Origin: Deltaproteobacteria bacterium | GTDB taxonomy: Bacteria; Desulfobacterota; Dissulfuribacteria; Dissulfuribacterales; QOAL01 | Assembly (NCBI GenBank): GCA_024275145.1 | Contig: JAJRZR010000038.1 | Location: 1 to 32,375 of the forward strand | Direction of reading: 5' to 3' | Length of the DNA stretch: 32,375 bases | Part shown: in pieces, positions 15,356 to 23,755 of the stretch | Position numbering within the stretch: the first letter of the stretch is position 1 | Layout of the letters: each line of letters begins with the position of its first letter | Translations under genes and position numbers: made by a program | Notes under the pieces: generated by a model | The model's input: only the letters and a program-made list of their open reading frames with translations | What the model was told of the DNA's origin: nothing | Databases searched by the model: none

Positions 15356-16675
15356 ATGGCATTGATCACACCCTTCAAAGGACTCAGATACGACACGAAA
15401 TTCGCTGGCCCGATGACCAGCCTTGTAGCACCACCCTACGATGTAGTGAACCAAAAATACAGGGACAAACTCGTATCCAAAAATCCCTACAACGTCTTCT
15501 CACTGGAACTTACAGAAGCAAGGGCATGCGTTCCTGAGAAAATCGACAAATACCATTGTGCCGGCAAGCTGCTGTCTAATTGGATGAGATCGGGCATACT
15601 GAAAAGGGACCCGGAGCCTGCCATTTATCCCTACGAAATAGATTTCTCTGTAAACAGTGCCTGGTTTCGCAGAAAGGGTTTTATCGCCCTCGTCAGGATA
15701 GAGGAATGGAAAGACAGAATAATCCTTCCCCACGAAAGGACCTTTGACAAGGTTACCAGGGACAGGTACAGGCTCCTCGAAGCTACCCAGGCACAGTTCA
15801 GCCAGATCTTCATGTTATACAGACACAACGATCAAGCGGCAGAGGCACTGGAAGATCTGGATGGACAGGAACTCTATGCAGTAGAAGACGATATTGGAAA
15901 TACCCACCGGCTTTTCAGGGTTACAGGGCCTGAAAGTATAAAATCCCTCACCCACAGCCTTGAAAAGGCCTGCCTTTACATCGCCGATGGGCACCATAGG
16001 TATACGACAGCACTACGCTACCGCAACGCAATGAGGAAATTGTACGGCGACGATCCCAGTCTCCCGTTCAATTTCCTGATGACCTACCTGGTGGACTCCG
16101 AGGATCAGGGTCTCATCGTTCTTCCAACGCACAGGATACTCAAATTGCCAAACCAGGCCCTTTCCCCGGGCTCCATGGAAAAGCTAGCAGAATTCTTCGA
16201 CATTGAACGGCTGGATACAGACAACATTGGGCCTGACAGCCTCCTGGCAAGGCTTGAGGCAAGGTTCGAGGGCTCTCCTGACAGGCAGGGGATTGGAGTG
16301 ATCTGGCAGGGTGGTGAACAGGCCCAGATATGGTGGTGCAACGAGGCCCTAAGAAAGAGGCTCCGGGGAAAGGGGGTTCCAAGGCCCCTTGACGAACTGG
16401 ATGTAGTCGCATTGGACGATATCATAATACGACAATTACTCGGGCTTGACCCCGACAGGCTAGAAAACGGAAGGGATATACGATACACGGCCGATGGCAA
16501 TGAGGCCTTGAAAAATCTCATGGAGGATGAAATCCTTTTCTTCCTGAGGCCAACCCCTGTAGAACAGGTACTGGACACGGCAGATGCCGGGCTCACGATG
16601 CCTCATAAGTCCACCTTCTTTTATCCAAAGATCCTGACAGGGCTGGTCATGAACTCCTTGCACATGGAAAAATAA
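15356..16675 (+). CDS. DUF1015 family protein
   Basis: The function of this family is not established. The 439-residue protein covers the full family length. It begins with the typical PFKGLRYD segment and APPYDVV (25-31), has NPYNVFSLEL, and the strongly conserved ADGHHRYTTALRYR motif with paired His213/His214. These His residues and the flanking Asp suggest a catalytic or metal-binding site, which is inference. It has no signal peptide or membrane segment. ATG 15356 follows CAGGAAACATTTGA. It stands alone, convergent with the sigma-54 regulator, and its 3' flank contains a repeat copy. Confidence 0.9.
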   Translation: MALITPFKGLRYDTKFAGPMTSLVAPPYDVVNQKYRDKLVSKNPYNVFSLELTEARACVPEKIDKYHCAGKLLSNWMRSGILKRDPEPAIYPYEIDFSVNSAWFRRKGFIALVRIEEWKDRIILPHERTFDKVTRDRYRLLEATQAQFSQIFMLYRHNDQAAEALEDLDGQELYAVEDDIGNTHRLFRVTGPESIKSLTHSLEKACLYIADGHHRYTTALRYRNAMRKLYGDDPSLPFNFLMTYLVDSEDQGLIVLPTHRILKLPNQALSPGSMEKLAEFFDIERLDTDNIGPDSLLARLEARFEGSPDRQGIGVIWQGGEQAQIWWCNEALRKRLRGKGVPRPLDELDVVALDDIIIRQLLGLDPDRLENGRDIRYTADGNEALKNLMEDEILFFLRPTPVEQVLDTADAGLTMPHKSTFFYPKILTGLVMNSLHMEK

Positions 16676-16676
16676 T

Positions 16677-16763
16677 ACCCAATTATTATGTACTTCAAAT
16701 TCCCGACAAACTTCCTTCATCGGAATGCGGCGTCAAAGTACGGGCCGCATGAAGGTTTATACC
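16677..16763. repeat. Dispersed repeat copy between convergent genes
   Basis: The left end, TACCCAATTATTATGTACTTCAAATTCCCGA, resembles AACCCAAATTATGCACTTCA at 12279. The right end, GTACGGGCCGCATGAAGGTTTATACC (16738-16763), is nearly the reverse complement of 32105-32132. It is noncoding and an imperfect copy lying between the DUF1015 and response regulator stop codons. Confidence 0.5.
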
Positions 16764-16790
16764 GGAAGTGTTTCCACCACATGCAGGCCT

Positions 16791-18161
16791 TTATTTCGCT
16801 CCCTCATAACTGCGAAGCTTTCTTCTAAGGGTATTGAGACCGATGCCAAGTTGCCTCGCTGTCTTGGCCTTGTTCTTACCCGTCATGGAATAAACCTTGA
16901 GGATATATTCGCGTTCTATATCTGCAAGGGGCCTTATTTCGGTAAAATCCCCCTTTGTAACAGGCGCCTTTACTACCCTCCGTACATTGCGGGGCAGATG
17001 GCATGCCCTTATAGGCCCTCCCTGGGCGAGGTTGACAGCCGATTCTATCATGGCCTTGAGTTCCCTGACATTTCCAGGAAAGTCATAACCCATCAATGCA
17101 TCGATTGCATCCTCACCAAGCTCTGCCAGATTGGCATCACGACTTACCCCCCTCAAGAAGGCCTTCGCAAGAAGGGGAATATCATCCCTCCGTTCCCTCA
17201 ATGGAGGAAGATGTATCCATGCGCCGTTCAGCCGGTAATAGAAGTCCTTCCTGAAGGCCCCCTGTTGCATAAGTGCCTCCAGATCCGCATTCGTCGCGGC
17301 GACAAATCGGCAATCTGTCTTTTTGGGCCTGTTGACCCCAAGCTTTATGAACTCCTTTTCCTGGAGGACGCGGAGAAGCTTGGCCTGCTGGGAAAGTGGA
17401 ATACTGCCTATTTCATCAAGGAAAAGTGTACCCCTGCCAACCGATTCTATAAAGCCTTTGCGGTCGGTCTGGGCACCGGTAAATGCTCCCTTTGCATGGC
17501 CAAAGAATTCCGCATCGAAAATCGAATCTGTCAAGGAGGCCATGTTTATTGGCAGGAAGGGATACTTGGATCTTGGGCTGGCCAGGTGAATTGCCCTTGC
17601 TACCAGCTCCTTGCCGGTCCCACTTTCACCGGTTATCAATACGGGGACACAACTGCGGGCATGAAGTTCTGCCTCCTTCAACACCCTCAACATCCTCGGG
17701 GACTTGGCAAGTATATGGGAAAAGGCAGCCTGGTTATCTATCTTCGGAACCCCTACCCGTCTTTCCATATCGAGTATCTTTGCAAAATTGACCCGTTCAA
17801 GCGCCCTCTTGACCGCAAGCGCAAGGTCATCAGGGGTGATGGGTTTCACCAGATAGTCATACGCCCCCCTCTTCAGGCATTCCACTGCAAGTTGTGCGTC
17901 GTTGAGGGCCGTTACCATTATACATTCCGTGTAAGGACAATTGTCCCTGATAACCTTGAGTAATTCAAGGCCATCCATGTAAGGCATGGCCACGTCTATA
18001 AGTGCCACATCAACCTGATTGGCGGTATCAAGAAAGAATTCAGCGGCCCTTCTGGGGTCGTTTTCAATTCTGCAATCCGGAAAACCCGCGTGAATCAGGC
18101 CACGTCTTATACTATCGAGAAAGGGCTTCTCGTCATCGATCGCTATTACAGTATAGTGCAT
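16791..18161 (-). CDS. Sigma-54-dependent two-component response regulator (NtrC family)
   Basis: An activator of RpoN promoters. The 456-residue protein has a receiver domain (1-125, phospho-acceptor Asp56 in VALIDVAMPYMDG), and an AAA+ domain (about 145-385) with Walker A GESGTGKE, the sigma-54 contact loop GAFTGA and Walker B LFLDEIG. A C-terminal Fis-type helix-turn-helix ends in KNKAKTARQLGIGLNTLRRKLRSY. All elements needed for sigma-54 activation are present. The histidine kinase gene lies upstream on the same strand, with a 319-bp gap, and is the likely partner. Its target promoters are not identifiable here. Confidence 0.95.
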   Translation of the reverse strand: MHYTVIAIDDEKPFLDSIRRGLIHAGFPDCRIENDPRRAAEFFLDTANQVDVALIDVAMPYMDGLELLKVIRDNCPYTECIMVTALNDAQLAVECLKRGAYDYLVKPITPDDLALAVKRALERVNFAKILDMERRVGVPKIDNQAAFSHILAKSPRMLRVLKEAELHARSCVPVLITGESGTGKELVARAIHLASPRSKYPFLPINMASLTDSIFDAEFFGHAKGAFTGAQTDRKGFIESVGRGTLFLDEIGSIPLSQQAKLLRVLQEKEFIKLGVNRPKKTDCRFVAATNADLEALMQQGAFRKDFYYRLNGAWIHLPPLRERRDDIPLLAKAFLRGVSRDANLAELGEDAIDALMGYDFPGNVRELKAMIESAVNLAQGGPIRACHLPRNVRRVVKAPVTKGDFTEIRPLADIEREYILKVYSMTGKNKAKTARQLGIGLNTLRRKLRSYEGAK

Positions 18162-18480
18162 TACCTTCGAAATACCTCTAAAGCCGACCAGGGACCTGTA
18201 TACCGGTCACCTTCGACGGTCAGGTCAGTCGACGGAATCATCCACCCATGCCTGTTACAACATGCGCATAAACTGGCAGGGGAATAATCTCGATTGGTTA
18301 CCGTGAAAACACATCCATTTCCGAACGGTCTTTTCGTACCCAGGAATACGGCATAGGGAGCGGGACGACACGAAAGTTCGGATAAAAATGATATGTCAAT
18401 ATATTGCTATTATTATCTTTTCCAGCATCCAGATTCGTATTGTGATCAAGGGGTTGGCTTATATTACCTTGGACGACCAG
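18162..18480. other. Gap between histidine kinase and response regulator genes
   Basis: 319 bp with no firm gene. On the - strand a stop-free frame of 81 codons (18406-18161) runs directly into the regulator. Its TAA overlaps the regulator ATG as TAATG, but it contains no ATG until its 56th codon. It may be leader RNA or chance. A TTGACA without a matching -10 is present near 18402. No repeat copy was recognised. Confidence 0.4.
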
Positions 18481-21348
18481 TCACTCTACGGGAAGCATTA
18501 TACTAAATTTGCTGCCCTCTCCAAGTTTACTTTCAACCCTTATCTGCCCGCCCATTGCCTCGATAATATTGTTTGAGACATAAAGTCCAAGCCCGCTGCC
18601 CATGTCGTGGGCCTTGGTGGTATAAAAGGGCTTGAATATCATGTTGAGCGCCTCCTCACTCATACCACACCCATTATCACTCACTTCGATAACAAGTTGT
18701 CTCCTCTTTCCTCTCCTCAGCCTAGCATCGATGCTGATTGAGGAGTTGGCCTTGTCCGTGGATTGAACGGCGTTGATTATGATATTCACCAGCACCTGCT
18801 CGAGGGCCTGTTCGTTTATACGGATATTTGGCAAGTCCTCCTGGCACCTTATCTTAAGGTTCCTAAGCCTCCTTTTGAATCTTATCCTGCAGAGTGCGAC
18901 CGCCTTCTGTATGACCGATTCGACATCTATGCTATCCTTAAATTGGGGGTCACCGGGCATGGAGTAGTCCCTCAGCCGATGTATTATATCCGTGATGCGT
19001 TTTGAGCCATGTTCCATGTTGTCCAGGAGCTTGTCCAGATCCTGGACGAACTCGTCGAAGGGCATCCCGCAGAAATCCATGTCCGGGTGATCAGCAGCAT
19101 AACTTTCGAGGATTGGCATGATCTCATCCACGTATTCCTTGAGAATAGGGATATTGAACAGGATGAAATTGTTGGGGTTGTTTATTTCATGGGCCATGCC
19201 TGCGGACAGAAGCCCTATTGCTGAAAGCCTCTCGCTGTGCATAAGCTCTCTTTCAAGATTCTTTTCGTTCGTTATGTCCCGTATCTGGACTATCGCCCCC
19301 TCAACCCCTTTCTTTTCATTGGTGAAATAATATGCCCTTACCTCCTCGACATTTCCTGGAACCTTCGCGCTCTGCCTTTCCATCCTGACGTATGGTGGGT
19401 TCTTCTTTGCCTCACGACAGAAACATGGCTCACAGGGCCTATCCTTTCCCATCAACACCTCGTAACATGAAGCGCCTATGACCTCGTCATAGGAGACTTC
19501 AAAGTATTTCGAAGCAGCGCTGTTAAGCATATTGACCCTCAGGTCATCACCAATCATGAGCATGGGATCTGAGAGTCCATCAAAGACCGCCTGCAACAGG
19601 ATCTTACTCTTCAACACGGCATTCCTAGCAGTGACCTCTTCCGTAACATCCCTGTTGGTGGCCTTTATTATCTGCACCTTGTCTGATGTGGATAACCGGA
19701 CATGGACATGTTCGATCCAACGCTCCTGACCGTCTTTCCTCACGATTCGAAACAAAAAGGGGTCACTCCCCTGGCCTGGTACACCGTACCGGCAACCCTT
19801 CCAGGCCTCACGATCCTCTGGATGGATGATTTCCTCCAACAGTCCTGGATCACGATAAAAATCCCTGGGCGAATACCCGGTTATCCTTTCAGCGGATGGT
19901 GATACATACTTGAAACGGCCGTCATCCAGTCTCCAGTACTCCCAATCAATGGAGATATCCATCATCTGCTGAAGAAACCGCTCCTGAGAACTCAGCCTTT
20001 CATGGAGTTGGCTGTTCCTAAGGGCCAACGCCACGGTATTCGCCAGGGTCCCGAGAAATCCTGCATCCCTGCTGAAGTCCCTTGGCGTCCTTGATGCAAG
20101 GGCCAAAAGCCCAAGTTTTTCTCCCTTGGCCAACAGCGGGATGGCAGCAAAGGATTTATATCCCAGCATTCTGCATTCATCCCTGGTAACTCTTTCATCC
20201 CTTGATACGTCTTGGGAAAAAAGGGACTTTCTTGTCCTGAGCGCCCATCCGCACAGGCATTCCTCCTTATGAACGGGAATATTGCGCCAGACAGACCCCA
20301 GGTGTCCGGGTGCTATGCCCTTGAGATGAAGTTCCTCCCCGCTGCACAAAAAAAGCAACACCAAATCTGCCGCGGTTATCCGGTGGATCTCGTCTACCGC
20401 ATTTTTAATGACCGCACCAAGTGATATTTGTTCCTGAAGCCCCTTGGAAACGGCATATAGGCTCTCAAGCTCACCCAATTTTTGACGCAGCCTCTGTTGA
20501 GCATCAAACGAATCCGTCATATCCTCGATGATTCCGAGTAGGCCTGTCACATTGCCATCCTGATCCTTGAGGCATACCTTGTTGAATATTACGTGACGCA
20601 ACCCGCTACCCGCCCATCTCTTCCTGAATTTATATCTCTGAAAACCACCATGCCTCATGAGCTCAATATCACGATCGTGATAGACCCTGGCGTCCTCGAC
20701 TGGCCAACATTCGAAAACGGTTTTACCCAGAAGCTCATTGGCGTTCCTTCTGGTAAATTCCAGATATTTTTGATTGAGGAAGGTATAGCGGCCGTGTTTA
20801 TCCCTTACATATACGGGAAGCGGGATCGCTTTTAGTAACATCTGGAGCTCATAAAGGCTAAAGGCGGCCTTTTCACGCATCCCTTCAAGCTTCTCCAGGC
20901 GAAAGGCATTCGAAAGGGCGATCCCTATCGTGTCTCCCAATGCGAGCAGGGTTTTTTCCAAATTTGCAGAAGAAACGGGCCACCTCCTTTTGTGACAAAG
21001 AATAGCCAAGCCCGAAATCGCCTCTTCTGCGGTTAAAGGTATCGAAATCAACCGGTCCATACCTTGGTCGGGCAAAAAATTCTTCAAGACCCCATCTACA
21101 GACCCGGCCGGTTTGGCATCTCTCCCGTGGAGGGTCCATTTATTCGCCCCATGTAGCAGATCTTCTCCTGAAAACGCCTCCCCCAGCGCGGACAAGGTTT
21201 CCTCATCCATTCCATACCCTGCAATCAGTTGGAGATGATCCCCCCTGGCATCGTGTAAAAATATTCCACCGGCATCGGCACTGGAGCAACAGGCCAAGGT
21301 CTCCAAACCTTTTTTGGCTACAATTTGCACCCCTTTGGAATCATACAT
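18481..21348 (-). CDS. Multi-sensor histidine kinase (GAF-PAS-GAF-PAS-PAS-HisKA-HATPase)
   Basis: A soluble sensor kinase of 955 residues, with no membrane segments, so it should sense cytoplasmic signals. Domains by eye are GAF (about 5-150), PAS (165-285), GAF (300-455), PAS (465-580) and PAS (585-700, with a Cys-rich CEPCFC). These are followed by the HisKA H-box GLLSAGMAHEINNPNNF and the ATPase domain with N box NIIINAVQ, DNGCGM, FKPFYTTK and GSGLGL. All catalytic boxes are intact. The Cys cluster might bind a metal or respond to redox, but similar short Cys motifs are common in PAS kinases. The likely partner is the sigma-54 regulator downstream. An upstream repeat cluster separates it from the divergent rtcA. 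Confidence 0.93.
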   Translation of the reverse strand: MYDSKGVQIVAKKGLETLACCSSADAGGIFLHDARGDHLQLIAGYGMDEETLSALGEAFSGEDLLHGANKWTLHGRDAKPAGSVDGVLKNFLPDQGMDRLISIPLTAEEAISGLAILCHKRRWPVSSANLEKTLLALGDTIGIALSNAFRLEKLEGMREKAAFSLYELQMLLKAIPLPVYVRDKHGRYTFLNQKYLEFTRRNANELLGKTVFECWPVEDARVYHDRDIELMRHGGFQRYKFRKRWAGSGLRHVIFNKVCLKDQDGNVTGLLGIIEDMTDSFDAQQRLRQKLGELESLYAVSKGLQEQISLGAVIKNAVDEIHRITAADLVLLFLCSGEELHLKGIAPGHLGSVWRNIPVHKEECLCGWALRTRKSLFSQDVSRDERVTRDECRMLGYKSFAAIPLLAKGEKLGLLALASRTPRDFSRDAGFLGTLANTVALALRNSQLHERLSSQERFLQQMMDISIDWEYWRLDDGRFKYVSPSAERITGYSPRDFYRDPGLLEEIIHPEDREAWKGCRYGVPGQGSDPFLFRIVRKDGQERWIEHVHVRLSTSDKVQIIKATNRDVTEEVTARNAVLKSKILLQAVFDGLSDPMLMIGDDLRVNMLNSAASKYFEVSYDEVIGASCYEVLMGKDRPCEPCFCREAKKNPPYVRMERQSAKVPGNVEEVRAYYFTNEKKGVEGAIVQIRDITNEKNLERELMHSERLSAIGLLSAGMAHEINNPNNFILFNIPILKEYVDEIMPILESYAADHPDMDFCGMPFDEFVQDLDKLLDNMEHGSKRITDIIHRLRDYSMPGDPQFKDSIDVESVIQKAVALCRIRFKRRLRNLKIRCQEDLPNIRINEQALEQVLVNIIINAVQSTDKANSSISIDARLRRGKRRQLVIEVSDNGCGMSEEALNMIFKPFYTTKAHDMGSGLGLYVSNNIIEAMGGQIRVESKLGEGSKFSIMLPVE

Positions 21349-21419
21349 TTTTGTAAACCTTCAACAGGTTCCAACCAACCTGCTTCACTACTGATCCGCT
21401 GTGAAAATCTCGGCATGGA

Positions 21420-21850
21420 GCTGATCGATCACAGGGTTGTTGCTGAAAGTCGCGAAAATTTCCTGAAAGGACCTTATTGAATTCCTGGACTGCTCATCGG
21501 CAAAAACACCCAACAACCAAAATCTTCTGCAGCCTGTAACCTTCAGGCCGCGCCACTGGAGCATGAAAACACGGCCCAAGGGCAGGATGTATTTTCACGA
21601 CAAATGAAATAAGATACTTCGAAAGCCGATCAAATTTGCTAGCGTTTGAAGCCGCAAGGGGCTCGCAGGTTTGCCAAAGATGCAAGGCTGAGGACACGCA
21701 GACGTACTTGTGTACTTCAACTGCCTGACAAGGCAGCAAATTCGACAAACTTGCGAGCTGTATAATACAGGATTAAAGCCGCACCGAGATAATATGGAAA
21801 ACACGGCCCGGGGCGGCTGCGTGAACGGTCACAGGGTTATTGCTGAAGGG
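21420..21850. repeat. Mosaic of intergenic repeats between kinase and rtcA
   Basis: This noncoding stretch holds several repeat units. TCACAGGGTTGTTGCTGAA (21429-21447) recurs with one change at 21829-21847. A palindromic unit beginning TGAAAACACGGCCC (21564-21597) is shared with 8393-8424. GAAGCCGCAAGGGGCTCGC (21648-21666) is identical to 32341-32359. The unit continues with CGCAGACGTACTTGTG and ends GCGAGCTGTATAATACAGG (21753-21771), a relative of the tail GCAAGCTGCATAATTTGGG at 12468-12486. It is a composite of at least three elements. Confidence 0.6.
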
Positions 21851-21906
21851 CGCCCCTGAAGATTGAAAAACTTCCTGGTCAGTACGCGGTTACAAGGTCT
21901 TTGATC

Positions 21907-22935
21907 ATGATCGAAATCGACGGCGCCTACGGTAAAGGCGGAGGCCAAATTCTGAGGACTGCCCTTACCCTGTCCATGATCCGGCAAGAGCCCATAAGGA
22001 TAGGGTCCATCCGGGCCAACCGTAAGAGGCCGGGACTGAGACCCCAGCACCTTGCATGTGCAAAGGCGGCGGCTGCCATCAGCAACGCAAGGATCACAGG
22101 GGCGGAAATCGGCTCGAAGACGCTTACCTTTATTCCTTCGAGGGTGCGACCTGGCACTTACCGGTTCGACATAGGAACAGCAGGTTCGGTAATGCTGCTC
22201 CTCCAGACGATCCTGATCCCCCTTTGCCTTGCCCGTAGGCCCTCCCGCCTGATTCTAACCGGAGGCACGCACGTACCATGGAGCCCATGCTTTCACTACA
22301 TAGACAGGGTGTTCAGGCCAGCTGTCTGCCTGACAGGGATTAATTTTGAGCTTGAGCTCAAAAGATGGGGATGGTATCCGAAGGGTGGCGGAATAGTAGA
22401 GGCCAGGATATTTCCATCCAGGATACAAGGCATCTTTTGCCCAGTGGCATCGGGCAAAGGGTCCCTGGGAGCACTATCTGCAAGCTCCATGCTTCCTGCC
22501 CACGTAAGGTTCAGGCAGGCCAAGATCCTCGACGACATACTCGGAACCAGTGGAATGGAATTACACCTTGAAGCGAAGGATGTACCTGCCGATTCCCCCG
22601 GAAGCCTGGCCTTTTGCTGGCTTGAAGGGAATGGCAGGTTTGCGGGTTATGCCTCCCTGGGTGCCAGGGGCAAACCAGCAGAAAAGGTGGCAGAGGAAGC
22701 GGCCTATGGATTGACAGGCTTCCTCGCATCGAAGGCGCTTTGTGATGAGCATCTATCGGATCAAATAATGTTACCCGCCTTTATAGCAACAGGAAGAAGC
22801 CACTGGACCACCAATGAGGCGACCCAGCATATGCATACCAATGCATGGATCTGTAAAAAATTCTACCCTGGCAAGAAGGTTCTCATAGAAAGACAAAAGG
22901 ATTTGTTCGCTATAGAGGTAAGGGAGGCATCGTAA
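21907..22935 (+). CDS. rtcA: RNA 3'-terminal phosphate cyclase
   Basis: Converts RNA 3'-phosphates to 2',3'-cyclic phosphates through an adenylated enzyme. From ATG 21907 it is 342 residues; an in-frame TTG at 21901 is an alternative start. The N-terminus, IEIDGAYGKGGGQILRTAL, is the classic RtcA signature, with GTAGSVMLLLQTILI and GGTHVPWSPCFHY following. The adenylated His of the family corresponds to His282 in EHLSDQIMLPAF, and the WTTNEATQHMHTN block near the C-terminus is conserved. No rtcB ligase or rtcR regulator gene is present in the window, so the usual rtc operon is not seen here. Confidence 0.95.
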   Translation: MIEIDGAYGKGGGQILRTALTLSMIRQEPIRIGSIRANRKRPGLRPQHLACAKAAAAISNARITGAEIGSKTLTFIPSRVRPGTYRFDIGTAGSVMLLLQTILIPLCLARRPSRLILTGGTHVPWSPCFHYIDRVFRPAVCLTGINFELELKRWGWYPKGGGIVEARIFPSRIQGIFCPVASGKGSLGALSASSMLPAHVRFRQAKILDDILGTSGMELHLEAKDVPADSPGSLAFCWLEGNGRFAGYASLGARGKPAEKVAEEAAYGLTGFLASKALCDEHLSDQIMLPAFIATGRSHWTTNEATQHMHTNAWICKKFYPGKKVLIERQKDLFAIEVREAS

Positions 22936-23054
22936 TCATAGGACACCACAAACCGGAAACGAACCGCGGACCCGGTAGATCCGAGGAGAATATTTCCTGT
23001 TCATCCCTACCAGGGCCGACGTGATCTTCTCCCAGCCGGAAACATCCACAGGAT

Positions 23055-23489
23055 TTAAGCACCTTCCCAGAATGTCTTCAACTGGCGGGGCAACTCCGCC
23101 TCTATATCCTGCACCTCCCCATCGGAAACATGCCTTTTGATCACACGAAATACGGCCCTTACCGCCTCTGCCGCATCCTCTTCATCCCTGAAATCCCGCT
23201 GGGCCTTCCTGGCATCCTGTTTCATGACCTCTTTTATGAATTCATCCACGTGCTTGATCTTCTGGGGAGACCTGGAAAGCCTCCACCCGTCCACATAGAT
23301 TGCCTTGATACACATGGGAAGCTGGGCAAGCAGATGCATGGATTCCTCGTGAGTCAGCCGATTTCTGAACGCCCTTAAAACAGAGCGGAGCACCCTGCCT
23401 GCCTTCGCCCTGTCTTCAGGATCTCCAAGCTCTTGTGCCAAATCCTTTAAAAAGATGTTTCCCTTCTGGACGTACTTTTCAAAGTTCAT
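23055..23489 (-). CDS. DUF2267 family protein
   Basis: A 144-residue soluble, mostly helical protein with the two-lobed DUF2267 pattern: AGRVLRSVLRAFRNRLTHEESMHLLAQLP, then DEEDAAEAVRAVFRVIKRHVSDGEVQDIEAELP. The repeated halves (residues about 28-60 and 103-135) are internally similar. A near-consensus AAGGAGGTGACCC stands right before the ATG, so translation should be strong. The function of the family is unknown. It follows hemW and a doubtful ORF on the same strand. Confidence 0.88.
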   Translation of the reverse strand: MNFEKYVQKGNIFLKDLAQELGDPEDRAKAGRVLRSVLRAFRNRLTHEESMHLLAQLPMCIKAIYVDGWRLSRSPQKIKHVDEFIKEVMKQDARKAQRDFRDEEDAAEAVRAVFRVIKRHVSDGEVQDIEAELPRQLKTFWEGA

Positions 23490-23748
23490 GGGTCACCTCC
23501 TTTATCAAATATTGATACGCTACGGCGTCCTCCCTGGATAGGGAAGAAACTGTTTGAGGACCAGTTCGGCCTCTTTCTGAACCTCCATCCCTAACCTCTT
23601 TGTAGCCCATGCCCTGATGCCTCGCCTCACCCTCCAGGTACGAAAACGCAACATAGTGATAAAAAAAATAGCCATGCTTTATAAAATTTAAGAAATCCAC
23701 CATCCAGGTCAACCAGGGATCAGAAGGGTCCGCAACCCGTAAGCACAT
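23479..23748 (-). CDS. Hypothetical 89-residue protein, doubtful
   Basis: The ORF starts 7 bp after the hemW stop and overlaps the DUF2267 start by 11 bp. No Shine-Dalgarno sequence precedes its ATG. The N-terminal part, VDFLNFIKHGYFFYHYVAF, has a protein-like aromatic pattern; from memory only, it recalls short hypothetical proteins of deltaproteobacteria. The C-terminal half is low in pattern and merely contains the ribosome binding site of the next gene. It could be a decayed gene fragment. Confidence 0.35.
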   Translation of the reverse strand: MCLRVADPSDPWLTWMVDFLNFIKHGYFFYHYVAFSYLEGEARHQGMGYKEVRDGGSERGRTGPQTVSSLSREDAVAYQYLIKEVTHEL

Positions 23749-23755
23749 GGATTAC

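Noticed and set aside
15046-15396. 116-codon - strand ORF between the cyclase and the DUF1015 gene
   Set aside because: It overlaps the DUF1015 start, lacks a clear ribosome binding site, and shows no recognised family. It has some hydrophobic pattern, but not enough to call a gene.
16725-17963. 412-codon + strand ORF opposite the response regulator
   Set aside because: Shadow frame. The - strand encodes a complete NtrC-type protein with all motifs, while this frame shows no recognisable domain.
21388-21579. 63-codon - strand ORF before the kinase gene
   Set aside because: Its coding sequence is built from the intergenic repeat that recurs at 21829-21847, so it is probably not a gene.
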